Below, piece by piece: positions 1-5,615 of a stretch of DNA of 6,120 nt (positions are counted from its first letter, which is position 1; every line of letters begins with the position of its first letter). Below the pieces are notes generated by a model that saw only the letters and a program-made list of their open reading frames with translations, was not told where the DNA came from and searched no databases. The translations under genes were made by a program, and so were the position numbers. Source of the stretch: Myxococcota bacterium (GTDB lineage Bacteria > Myxococcota > Polyangia > GCA-2747355 > JAKLHH01); the NCBI GenBank assembly GCA_022710245.1, contig JAKLHH010000498.1, forward strand, positions 1-6,120. Direction: 5' to 3'.

Positions 1-63
1 GAACTTGCGCGCCTGCTCGAGATCGTCGGCCGGGATCTCGAAGTGGCAGATCGTGTTCTCCAT
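1..63 (-). CDS. VOC (glyoxalase/bleomycin-resistance fold) family protein, N-terminal fragment
   Basis: Only the first 21 codons are in the window; the gene continues past base 1. The peptide begins MENTICHFEIPADDLEQARKF. The pattern 'hydrophobic-x-H-F-E-I-P-A-D-D-x-x-x-A-x-x-F' is the standard first beta strand and helix of vicinal-oxygen-chelate proteins, and the His (residue 7) sits where many members place a metal ligand. The start is supported by a strong ribosome binding site (GGAGGAG on the minus strand, bases 67-73) three bases upstream of the ATG. It lies downstream of fadJ on the same strand but 101 bases away, with a possible promoter of its own, so it need not belong to the fad operon. 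Such proteins range from glyoxalases and dioxygenases to resistance proteins and small orphan proteins; the substrate cannot be told from this fragment. Confidence 0.75.
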   Translation of the reverse strand, partial: MENTICHFEIPADDLEQARKF

Positions 64-83
64 GGACTCCTCCGGCACGCGCC

Positions 84-112
84 TTTATGCCGCACGTCGG
101 GGTCGGATACAA
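84..112 (-). promoter_or_regulatory. possible sigma70-type promoter for the VOC gene
   Basis: On the minus strand TTGTAT (112-107) and CATAAA (89-84) are separated by exactly 17 bases, in otherwise GC-rich DNA. Transcription would start near base 77, leaving a very short leader that still includes the GGAGGAG ribosome site. Both hexamers are imperfect, so this is a suggestion from spacing and composition only. Confidence 0.35.
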
Positions 113-133
113 GGGGGTACCTTGCCGCGATAA

Positions 134-147
134 GTAACCGGGGTTAC
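134..147. promoter_or_regulatory. short inverted repeat GTAACC-GG-GGTTAC
   Basis: Six-base arms separated by two bases form a dyad between the fadJ stop codon and the possible VOC promoter. It could be an operator for the VOC gene, lying some 55-70 bases upstream of the predicted transcription start. It could also be a weak hairpin at the end of fadJ, but no T-run follows on the minus strand (sequence continues TTATCGCGG), so it is a poor intrinsic terminator. Confidence 0.3.
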
Positions 148-164
148 ATCAGCGGCGAGGAGGC

Positions 165-2333
165 TCAGCCGCGGAACTGGCGATGGTCACGCGCGGCCTC
201 GACCAGCGCCGGCGCCGGCTCGAAGCGCGGGCCGTGCTTGTCCCGCAGGCGCTTCAGGTCGGCGAGCACCACCTCCGCGCCGCGCGCGTCCACGTAGCGG
301 AACGGTCCGCCGAGGAAGGGCGGGAAGCCGAGGCCGAAGATGGCGCCGATGTCGCCGTCGCGGCTGGAGCGGAGGATGCCCTCACCGAGGCAGTGCATCG
401 CCTCGTTGACCATCTGCAGCGCGATCCGCTTCTGCACCTCCTCGACCTGGATCGGCTTGCGCTTGCGACCGCCGGGGATCAGGTCGTAGACGGTCTCGTC
501 GGGCTGCTTCTTCTTGCCCTCGTAGGTGTAGAAGCCCTTCTTGTTCTTGCGGCCCATACGTCCGTCGGCGATCACCGCGGCGAGCGCCTCCTCGGGGTGC
601 ATGCGCTCGCCGAAGGCCTCGACCATGATCTTGGCGACCTTGGCGCCGACGTCGATGCCCACCTCGTCCATCAGCGTGATGGGGCCGACCGGGAAGCCGA
701 AGTCCACCAGCGCGCGGTCGATCGCCTCGATCGCGGCGCCCTCGGCGAGGACGTGCGCGGCCTCGGTCAGGTAGGGGGCGAGGATGCGCGAGGTGTAGAA
801 CCCGACGCCGTCGCGCACCACGATCACCTGCTTGCCGACGCGCTTGCCCAGCTCGACGGCGGTGACCGTCGTCTCGTCGGAGGTCTTCGGGGTGACGATC
901 ACCTCGAGGAGCGGCATCTTCTGCACCGGCGAGAAGAAGTGCATGCCGAGCACGCGCTCGGGCCGCCGCGAGGCCTCGGCGATCTTGCTGATCGGGAGCG
1001 AGGAGGTGTTGGAGGCGAAGATGCAATGGTCGTCGGTGATCGCCTCGAACTTGCGCAGCAGGTCCTGCTTCAGCGCGAGGTCCTCGAAGACCGCCTCGAT
1101 GACCAGGTCGGTACGCTTGAAGCCGCGGAGTTCGTGGGTCGCGCTGACGCGGCCGAGGAGCGCCTCCGCCTCGCGGCTGGTGATCGCCTTGCGCTTGACC
1201 CGCCCCGCCACCAGGTCCGCCACCGCAGAGGCCGCCCGCGCGGACGCGTCGGGGTCGACCTCCTTGATCCGCGCCTCGACCCCCTTCTCGATGGAGACGA
1301 AGGCGATCCCGCTCCCCATCAGGCCGCCGCCGAGGATGGCGAGCCGCTCGATCTTGCGCGGCTTGACGTCCGGGTTGGCGACGCCGTTGTCCTTCTTCAG
1401 CGCCTGGGTGGCGAAGAAGATCTCCACCAGGCGGCGGCTCACGTCGGAGACGGCCAGCTTGCCGAACTCCTCGGCCTCCACGCGGAGCCCCTGCTCGATC
1501 CCCTTGGCGAGCCCCGCCTCCACCGCGCGCAGCGCCGCGAACGGCGCCGGGTAGTGGCCGCCGGTCTTGTGCTGCACCGCCTCGCGGCCCTTGCGGAAGA
1601 CCACCGCGCGGCCGAGCGGCGTGCCGGAGAGGAGGAGGTCCGTCAGGTCCATCTCCTCGGCCCACTTCTTCAGCTCGCCGATCTCGGCCATCGGGCCCTT
1701 CTTCTTCTCGCCGCGGCTGGCCGCGAGCTTGAGCACCAGCTGGACGGCCGCCCGCTCGAGCGCCTGCTTCGGCGCGACCTCGTCGACGAGGCCCATCTTC
1801 AGCGCCTTCCTGGCGCGGATGTTCTTGGCGGTGAGGATCATGTCGAGCGCGGCCTGCACGCCCACCAGGCGCGGCAGGCGCTGGCAGCCGCCGGCGCCGG
1901 GGATGAGGCCGAGCTGCACCTCGGGGAGCCCGATCTTGGTCTCCGGCGAGTCGGAGCAGACGCGGCCGTGGCAGGCCAGCGAGAGCTCCGTCCCGCCGCC
2001 CATGCAGGAGCCGTGGATGGCGGCGACGACCGGGATCTTCATCTGGGCGATGCGGGTGATCATGCGCTGCCCCTCGCGGCTCATCGCCTCGCCCTCGGCG
2101 GCGGTGGCGATGCGCGCGAGCTGCTCGATGTCGGCGCCGGCGATGAAGTTGTCCGGCTTGCCTGAGATGATCACGATCCCGGTGCAGGTCGAGTCGACCT
2201 CGGCCTGCTCGAGGACGGGAGCCAGCTGCGCGCCGAGCAGGGTGGTGAGCTTGTTGACCTTCTCGCCCTCGGCGTCGAGGACGATGACCGTCACGCCGTG
2301 GTCGGCGGTGTGGGTGGTGAAGAGCTTTCCCAT
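165..2333 (-). CDS. fadJ: Fatty-acid oxidation complex alpha subunit FadJ (enoyl-CoA hydratase / 3-hydroxyacyl-CoA dehydrogenase)
   Basis: A 722-residue bifunctional beta-oxidation enzyme, close to the usual 710-730 aa of FadJ/FadB. It hydrates 2-enoyl-CoA to 3-hydroxyacyl-CoA and oxidises that with NAD+ in the cytoplasm, passing 3-ketoacyl-CoA to FadI. Domains in order: crotonase fold, about residues 1-190, with oxyanion segment FIAGADI (63-69) and the two catalytic glutamates by motif, E116 in GGGTEL and E138 in LPEV; NAD-binding domain with GGGLMGSGI (335-343); dehydrogenase catalytic H465 in GMHFFSPV and E477 in LLEVI; then C-terminal helical domains, including GRKNKKGFY (595-602). The motif around 507-517 reads RDGVGFYTSRI, with Ser515 where many dehydrogenases have Asn; mitochondrial HADHA has Thr there. 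I chose the ATG at 2333 rather than the longer open frame because AGGAG lies 8 bases upstream and family similarity starts here. It follows fadI by 11 bases, so the two are co-transcribed. Confidence 0.95.
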   Translation of the reverse strand: MGKLFTTHTADHGVTVIVLDAEGEKVNKLTTLLGAQLAPVLEQAEVDSTCTGIVIISGKPDNFIAGADIEQLARIATAAEGEAMSREGQRMITRIAQMKIPVVAAIHGSCMGGGTELSLACHGRVCSDSPETKIGLPEVQLGLIPGAGGCQRLPRLVGVQAALDMILTAKNIRARKALKMGLVDEVAPKQALERAAVQLVLKLAASRGEKKKGPMAEIGELKKWAEEMDLTDLLLSGTPLGRAVVFRKGREAVQHKTGGHYPAPFAALRAVEAGLAKGIEQGLRVEAEEFGKLAVSDVSRRLVEIFFATQALKKDNGVANPDVKPRKIERLAILGGGLMGSGIAFVSIEKGVEARIKEVDPDASARAASAVADLVAGRVKRKAITSREAEALLGRVSATHELRGFKRTDLVIEAVFEDLALKQDLLRKFEAITDDHCIFASNTSSLPISKIAEASRRPERVLGMHFFSPVQKMPLLEVIVTPKTSDETTVTAVELGKRVGKQVIVVRDGVGFYTSRILAPYLTEAAHVLAEGAAIEAIDRALVDFGFPVGPITLMDEVGIDVGAKVAKIMVEAFGERMHPEEALAAVIADGRMGRKNKKGFYTYEGKKKQPDETVYDLIPGGRKRKPIQVEEVQKRIALQMVNEAMHCLGEGILRSSRDGDIGAIFGLGFPPFLGGPFRYVDARGAEVVLADLKRLRDKHGPRFEPAPALVEAARDHRQFRG

Positions 2334-2344
2334 GTCGTTCGCTC

Positions 2345-3643
2345 CTATTCCCGCTCGAGGATCATGGCGGCGCCCATGGCGCCGGCGGCGCACTGGCTGA
2401 CCAGCCCGTACTGCTTGCCCCGCCGCTTCAGCTCGTTCAGCACGCTGACGATCTGGCGGACGGCGGTGGCGGCGAAGGGGTGCCCGATGGCGATCGAGCC
2501 GCCCATCACGTTCAGCCGCTCGGGGTCCACCTCGCCGAGCGCCTCGCGGCGGCCCAGCTTCTCCTCGGCGAACTGCTTCGAGGCCATGGCCTTGGTGACC
2601 GAGAGGACCTGCGCGGCGAAGGCCTCGTGCAGGTCGATGAGGTCCATCTGCTTCAGGGTGAGGCCGCCTCGGTCCAGCGCGCGGGCGATGGCGAAGACCG
2701 GCCCGATCAGCAGCTGCCAGCGCGGGTCGACCGAGGCGTAGGCCACCGGGCCGAGGTAGCCGAGCGGCTGCAGGCCGAGCGCCTTCGCCTTCTCCTCGGC
2801 CATGATCAGCATCGCCGAGGCGCCGTCCGTCATCGGGCAGGCGTTGCCGGCGGTGACGCTGCCGTAGCGCTTGTCGAAGGCGGGCTTGAGCTGCGAGAGC
2901 GCCTCGAGGGTGGTGTCCGGACGGATGTGGTTGTCCTTCGTCACCGCGCGCTTCTCGCGCGGCAGGAGCACCGGGATCAGCTCCGCCGGGAGGCGGCCGT
3001 CCTCGGTGGCGGCCGCGGCGCGCTGGTGGCTGCGCAGCGCGAGCTCGTCCTGCTCGCGGCGGCTGATGCCGTTCTCCTTGGCCATCGCCTCGGCGTGCTG
3101 GCCCATGGTCTGGCCGGTGGAGCGCTCGGCGATCGCGGGCGGCACCGGGATCAGGTCCTTCGGGCGGATCTTGGAGAAGGCCTGCAGCTTCTTCGGCAGC
3201 GTCTTGGCGCGGCTCGCGGCGACCAGCGCGTCGGAGAAGTGGCGCGAGAAGAGGATCGGCACGTCGCTCAGGCAGTCGACCCCGCCGACGATGGCGACGT
3301 CGGCCTGGCCGAGCGCGATGGCGTTCGCCGCGCTGGTGCTGGCCTCGGTGGAGGAGGCGCAGGCGCGCATCACGGTGGTCGCGTGGATCGTCTTCGGCAG
3401 GCTGGTGGAGAGCACGATCTCCCGGGCGACGTTCGGCGCGGCGACCGTGGGCACCACGTTGCCGTAGACCAGCATGTCGATCTGGTTCGGGTCGATCTCG
3501 CTGCGCGCGACGAGCTCCTGCACGACGGCCTTGCCGAGATCGAGGGAGGTGAGCCTGGCGAAGTCAGTCCCCGCCTTGCAGAAGGGTGTGCGGTAGCCGG
3601 TGATGACGGCGACGCGACGTCCGTTCCTCGTTGGTCCTGCCAT
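2345..3643 (-). CDS. fadI: 3-ketoacyl-CoA thiolase / acetyl-CoA acyltransferase FadI
   Basis: A 432-residue degradative thiolase, matching FadI length (about 436 aa in E. coli). It cleaves 3-ketoacyl-CoA with CoA to acetyl-CoA and a shortened acyl-CoA, in complex with FadJ. The nucleophile is C95 in MRACASST; HEAF is at 339-342; the catalytic His is H388 in GSIAIGHPF; the second active-site Cys is C418 in SQCAAGAMGAAM. The CAAGAMG form, instead of the CxGGG of biosynthetic thiolases, and the HEAFAAQ form both fit the FadI/trifunctional-beta branch rather than FadA. The frame is open for 74 codons upstream, but that part is Arg/Pro-rich, covers the operator region and lacks family similarity; the ATG at 3643 is preceded by AGAGGTG, and the typical thiolase start (RVAVITGYRTPF) follows at residue 10. 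It is the first gene of the fadIJ operon, presumably controlled by the palindrome at 3758-3777. Confidence 0.95.
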   Translation of the reverse strand: MAGPTRNGRRVAVITGYRTPFCKAGTDFARLTSLDLGKAVVQELVARSEIDPNQIDMLVYGNVVPTVAAPNVAREIVLSTSLPKTIHATTVMRACASSTEASTSAANAIALGQADVAIVGGVDCLSDVPILFSRHFSDALVAASRAKTLPKKLQAFSKIRPKDLIPVPPAIAERSTGQTMGQHAEAMAKENGISRREQDELALRSHQRAAAATEDGRLPAELIPVLLPREKRAVTKDNHIRPDTTLEALSQLKPAFDKRYGSVTAGNACPMTDGASAMLIMAEEKAKALGLQPLGYLGPVAYASVDPRWQLLIGPVFAIARALDRGGLTLKQMDLIDLHEAFAAQVLSVTKAMASKQFAEEKLGRREALGEVDPERLNVMGGSIAIGHPFAATAVRQIVSVLNELKRRGKQYGLVSQCAAGAMGAAMILERE

Positions 3644-3757
3644 CTGAGCACCTCTGGGCGCCGGGAGATCGGAGCGCGGTCGGGGGCGCCTGGGGGCCGG
3701 CCGCTGCTCGTGAGCACCCGGGATTCTGACGCGGCGCGCCAGAGGTTTCAATCCCCA

Positions 3758-3777
3758 AAATGACCGGCCGGTCATTT
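3758..3777. promoter_or_regulatory. perfect 20-bp palindrome, likely TetR-family operator of fadIJ
   Basis: AAATGACCGGCCGGTCATTT is a perfect palindrome with core TGACCGGCCGGTCA (3761-3774). Size, symmetry and position are what TetR-family repressors of fatty-acid degradation genes use: it lies 114 bases upstream of the fadI start and a few bases downstream of the only AT-rich box on that strand, so a bound dimer would block transcription. An acyl-CoA ligand would be the expected inducer. The regulator gene is not in the window. The divergent gene at 3917 could also be affected, as the site lies upstream of it. Confidence 0.7.
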
Positions 3778-3779
3778 CG

Positions 3780-3808
3780 CGGCTCTCCTCTATATATCGC
3801 GAGAGCCG
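3780..3808. promoter_or_regulatory. TATATAT box inside an 8-bp inverted repeat; probable -10 region of fadIJ
   Basis: CGGCTCTC (3780-3787) and GAGAGCCG (3801-3808) are exact inverted repeats around a 13-base spacer that holds TATATAT (3791-3797), the most AT-rich spot in the control region. Read on the minus strand, TATATA at 3796-3791 can serve as a -10 element, with transcription starting near 3784, just before the palindromic operator. No convincing -35 hexamer stands 16-18 bases further up, so activation, or a weak promoter, is possible. The box is symmetric and could in principle also serve the plus strand. Confidence 0.45.
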
Positions 3809-3916
3809 AGCGCTCCCCGCCTCGCTCGCCCCTCCACCCCCAAAAAAATGCTCACGACCACGCAACCACGGAGGGCAGGTCTCGATAACCGATCAGACGC
3901 GAGAGAGGAGAGCGAG

Positions 3917-4207
3917 ATGAGCAAGCAGGAGCTGAGAGCCGACCACGCCACCATCCTGCGCCGGCTGGCTGCCCGCAACGAGTCGATGGACCGACGGCTC
4001 GAGGCGGCGCTCGCCGCCCGGGGGCTCGGGCGCGAGGGGCTCGCGGAGGCCGCGGAGCGCGCGGCGAGGCTGCCCCCGGAGCGCACGGCGCGCGCGGTGG
4101 AGCGCGCGGCGGCGGCGCTCGGGGGCGAGGCGATGAGCTGGGAGGAGCTGACGCGCCCGAGCCTGGCGCAGGTCGCGCGCGGCACGCAGCGAATGATGCG
4201 GGCCTAA
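3917..4207 (+). CDS. Small Arg/Ala-rich helical protein, first gene of the type III translocon-like cluster (positional LcrG counterpart)
   Basis: A 96-residue protein that I do not recognise by sequence. It is almost entirely predicted helix: charged segment 1-30, turn around GLG (37-39), helix 40-52, Leu-Pro-Pro break (52-54), helix 55-68, Gly-Gly (69-70), and a C-terminal piece SWEELTRPSLAQ ending in RMMRA. It has 17 Arg but one Lys. The ATG at 3917 has AGGAG six bases upstream; the frame is open 23 codons further up to an ATG at 3848 with no ribosome site. Size and place resemble LcrG/PcrG (about 95-98 aa), the small cytoplasmic partners of the tip protein, which are encoded just before it in Yersinia and Pseudomonas. 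That parallel is inference: I see no diagnostic motif. A needle subunit is less likely, because it would be shorter and have a central helix-turn-helix with a Pro/Asn turn. It is divergent from fadI and followed by a strong inverted repeat that starts inside its stop codon. Confidence 0.75.
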   Translation: MSKQELRADHATILRRLAARNESMDRRLEAALAARGLGREGLAEAAERAARLPPERTARAVERAAAALGGEAMSWEELTRPSLAQVARGTQRMMRA

Positions 4208-4258
4208 ATCACCGGTCACGATTCTCGAACAGTCACCCACGAATCGTGACCGGTGATT
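4207..4258. repeat. long perfect inverted repeat: 18-bp arms, 16-base loop
   Basis: AATCACCGGTCACGATTC (4207-4224) is exactly complementary to GAATCGTGACCGGTGATT (4241-4258). The left arm begins on the last base of the preceding gene's stop codon. An RNA hairpin of 18 pairs would be very stable, so it may end transcription of the first gene, attenuate read-through into the next gene, or protect an mRNA end. There is no T-run on either side, so it is not a classical intrinsic terminator. As DNA it could be a paired operator: each arm holds the palindrome ACCGGT, and CACGAATCGTG (4238-4248) is a further odd-centred dyad. The arms are half A/T, in contrast to the GC-rich surroundings. Confidence 0.8.
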
Positions 4259-4306
4259 GAGTAGCCTTTCCGACGGGGAGCGGGCGCGACCCGTCCTCAA
4301 ACGAAC

Positions 4307-4342
4307 CTAGATGAGCGAGCGGAATCGCGCTCGTTCATCTAG
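4307..4342 (+). repeat. 15-bp stem-loop in the leader of the 262-aa gene
   Basis: Bases 4307-4321 pair with 4328-4342 in fifteen consecutive pairs, fourteen Watson-Crick and one G-U (4315 with 4334), around a six-base loop GAATCG. It ends 44 bases before the start codon at 4387 and leaves the AGGAG ribosome site free. The single imperfection is a G-T mismatch in DNA but a G-U pair in plus-strand RNA, and an A-C mismatch in minus-strand RNA; this favours a function in plus-strand RNA, such as mRNA stability, attenuation or binding by a regulator. No T-run follows. Confidence 0.7.
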
Positions 4343-4386
4343 CGCCCGATGGACGACAACCAGACAGCACGGACAGGAGAGCAGAG

Positions 4387-5175
4387 ATGACGACCCCGAT
4401 GATCAACGCGAGTGTGGTGGCGACCGTCGACCCGAACACCATCGCCGGTCTCTTCGGCAAGCAGGCCTCCGCGTCGTCGGCGACCGGCGTGGGCGGCCTG
4501 CTGAGCTCGATGGCGTCGGTGGGGATCGATATGGACCTCGCCTTCATCGTCTTCAGCATGGAGATCCAGAAGATGGATCAGCGGGTCAGCGACCAGCTGC
4601 GGGCCATCCAGAACAAGGGCAAGCTCCGCGACGCGATGGCCTCGGAGCTGGATCGCCTGCAGCAGCTCTACGCCAAGGCCAGGGGGCAGGACGGTCAGAG
4701 CCTCAAGCGCTTCGACCTGCTCAAGGAGACGGGCTACACGGGACGCCAGTGGTTCGCGGCGCCGAAGGAGCCCACGGCCCCCGGCCCGAACGCGACCCCG
4801 GCCGAGCTCAGCCGGTTCAGCGCCGAGCACGCCACCTTCGTCAAGGACCTCGAGGAGTACCAGCGGTACCAGAAGGCCCACGACGACCTCGACAAGCTCT
4901 ACCCGGTCAAGACCTGCACCTTCGAGGAGAAGGACGGCGTCGTCAAGAAGCAGGTGGGCGGCTACTACGGCAGCGACCCGGTCACCGCCGACGAGATCTA
5001 CGCGCAGATCAAGAAGCTCGAGGGCGAGGTGCAGAAGATCGACTCGGACAAGGAGATCGCCATGATCCAGCTCAACTCCAACATCAACAAGAAGGGCCAG
5101 TACGTCGAGTGGCTGAGCAACATGCTGAAGAAGAGCAACGACACCAACACCGGCGTCATCGCGAACCTGAAGTGA
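4387..5175 (+). CDS. Helical Lys-rich protein, candidate type III secretion needle-tip or filament (translocon-associated) protein
   Basis: A 262-residue protein with no Sec signal and no clear membrane span. The N-terminus is Ser/Thr/Ala-rich, as in type III substrates. Residues 45-95 form a hydrophobic patch (DLAFIVFSME, 50-59) running into a long amphipathic helix; 100-200 is a middle part with PAPGP-like turns, Tyr-rich stretches and the only Cys (in KTCTF); 201-262 is one long heptad-like helix ending ...VIANLK. A helix near each end that can pair as a coiled coil, with a variable middle, is the layout of LcrV/PcrV/SipD tip proteins and of EspA/SseB filament proteins (roughly 190-340 aa). 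It is followed 8 bases later by a SycD-class chaperone and then a translocator, as lcrV is by lcrH-yopB. The start has AGGAG 7 bases upstream. It holds 24 Lys and 9 Arg, unlike the Arg-dominated neighbours. I recognise the architecture and context, not a clear family match; another secreted substrate remains possible. Confidence 0.8.
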   Translation: MTTPMINASVVATVDPNTIAGLFGKQASASSATGVGGLLSSMASVGIDMDLAFIVFSMEIQKMDQRVSDQLRAIQNKGKLRDAMASELDRLQQLYAKARGQDGQSLKRFDLLKETGYTGRQWFAAPKEPTAPGPNATPAELSRFSAEHATFVKDLEEYQRYQKAHDDLDKLYPVKTCTFEEKDGVVKKQVGGYYGSDPVTADEIYAQIKKLEGEVQKIDSDKEIAMIQLNSNINKKGQYVEWLSNMLKKSNDTNTGVIANLK

Positions 5176-5183
5176 GGCCCGTC

Positions 5184-5615
5184 ATGAGCCCCCAGCGCCT
5201 GCACACGAACGCGGTCGCCCGCCGGATGGCGAGCTGGCTGCGCGACGGGAGCCTCCGCCTCCGCGACGTCGTCGGCCTGACCGACGCGGAGATGGCGGCG
5301 CTCGCCGCGCTGGCCGAGAGCTGCCGGCGCCGCGCCGAGCTGGAGGAGGCGATCGCGGTCTACGCGCTCCTCCTCACGCACGACCCGGTGAACGCCGCCC
5401 ACTGGAGCGCGATGGCCGACCTGCAGCGGCGCGCAGGCGAGCAGGGCGTCGCCGTCGCCTGCTACGAGCTGGCCGCGCTCCTCGGCGGGCGCGAGCTCGC
5501 CGCCAGCCAGCGCGAGGCGCTCTGCCTCGAGCAGCTCGGCCACCCCGAGCTCGCCGAGGAGCTGCGCGAGCTCGCCGCGCTCTCCTGCGAGCGCGCGGAG
5601 AGGAGGCCCACATGA
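5184..5615 (+). CDS. TPR-type type III secretion chaperone, SycD/LcrH/SicA class
   Basis: A 143-residue, acidic, all-helical cytoplasmic protein. After an N-terminal helix (1-30), LTDAEMAALAALAESCRRR (32-50) starts three TPR-like repeats at about 36-69, 70-103 and 104-137. Key stretches are ELEEAIAVYALLLTHDPVN (52-70), then AAHWSAMADLQRRAGEQGVAVACYE in outline (71-95), and EALCLEQLGHPELAEELREL (111-130). This follows the SycD plan: helix pair, 'A-x-x-Y/F-x-x-L-x-x-x-D', 'G-x-x-x-x-A-x-x-x-Y', then 'A-x-C-L-x-x-x-G-x-x-x-x-A'. Class II chaperones of 150-168 aa bind and keep soluble the two hydrophobic translocators, encoded next to them. It has no Lys at all. It starts 8 bases after the previous stop, with GAGG (5174-5177) overlapping that stop, and its own TGA overlaps the next ATG (ATGA), so translation is coupled with the presumed client. 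An unrelated TPR protein is the main alternative, made unlikely by the neighbours. Confidence 0.8.
   Translation: MSPQRLHTNAVARRMASWLRDGSLRLRDVVGLTDAEMAALAALAESCRRRAELEEAIAVYALLLTHDPVNAAHWSAMADLQRRAGEQGVAVACYELAALLGGRELAASQREALCLEQLGHPELAEELRELAALSCERAERRPT

Noticed and set aside
183..2165. 660-codon open frame on the plus strand opposite fadJ
   Set aside because: Exact antisense of a clearly recognised gene; product is Leu/Arg/Asp/Gly repeats with no domain, a usual by-product of GC-rich codon third positions.
3705..3716. TGCTC-GT-GAGCA dyad in the fadI leader
   Set aside because: Five-base arms in GC-rich DNA are expected by chance and nothing else supports a function.
2480..3763. 427-codon open frame on the plus strand opposite fadI
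   Set aside because: Antisense shadow of a complete thiolase with all catalytic residues; low-complexity composition and no ribosome site.
3842..3848. Run of seven A, seen as T-run on the minus strand
   Set aside because: No stem precedes it on either strand and no gene ends there, so it is not a terminator; perhaps only a flexible promoter-region tract.
4311..5183. Long in-frame extension upstream of the TPR chaperone, running through the 262-aa gene in another frame
   Set aside because: Its ATG lies inside the 15-bp hairpin without a ribosome site, the product is Arg/Gly/Gln-rich, and the overlapped 262-aa frame has a proper start and normal protein character. The chaperone starts at 5184.
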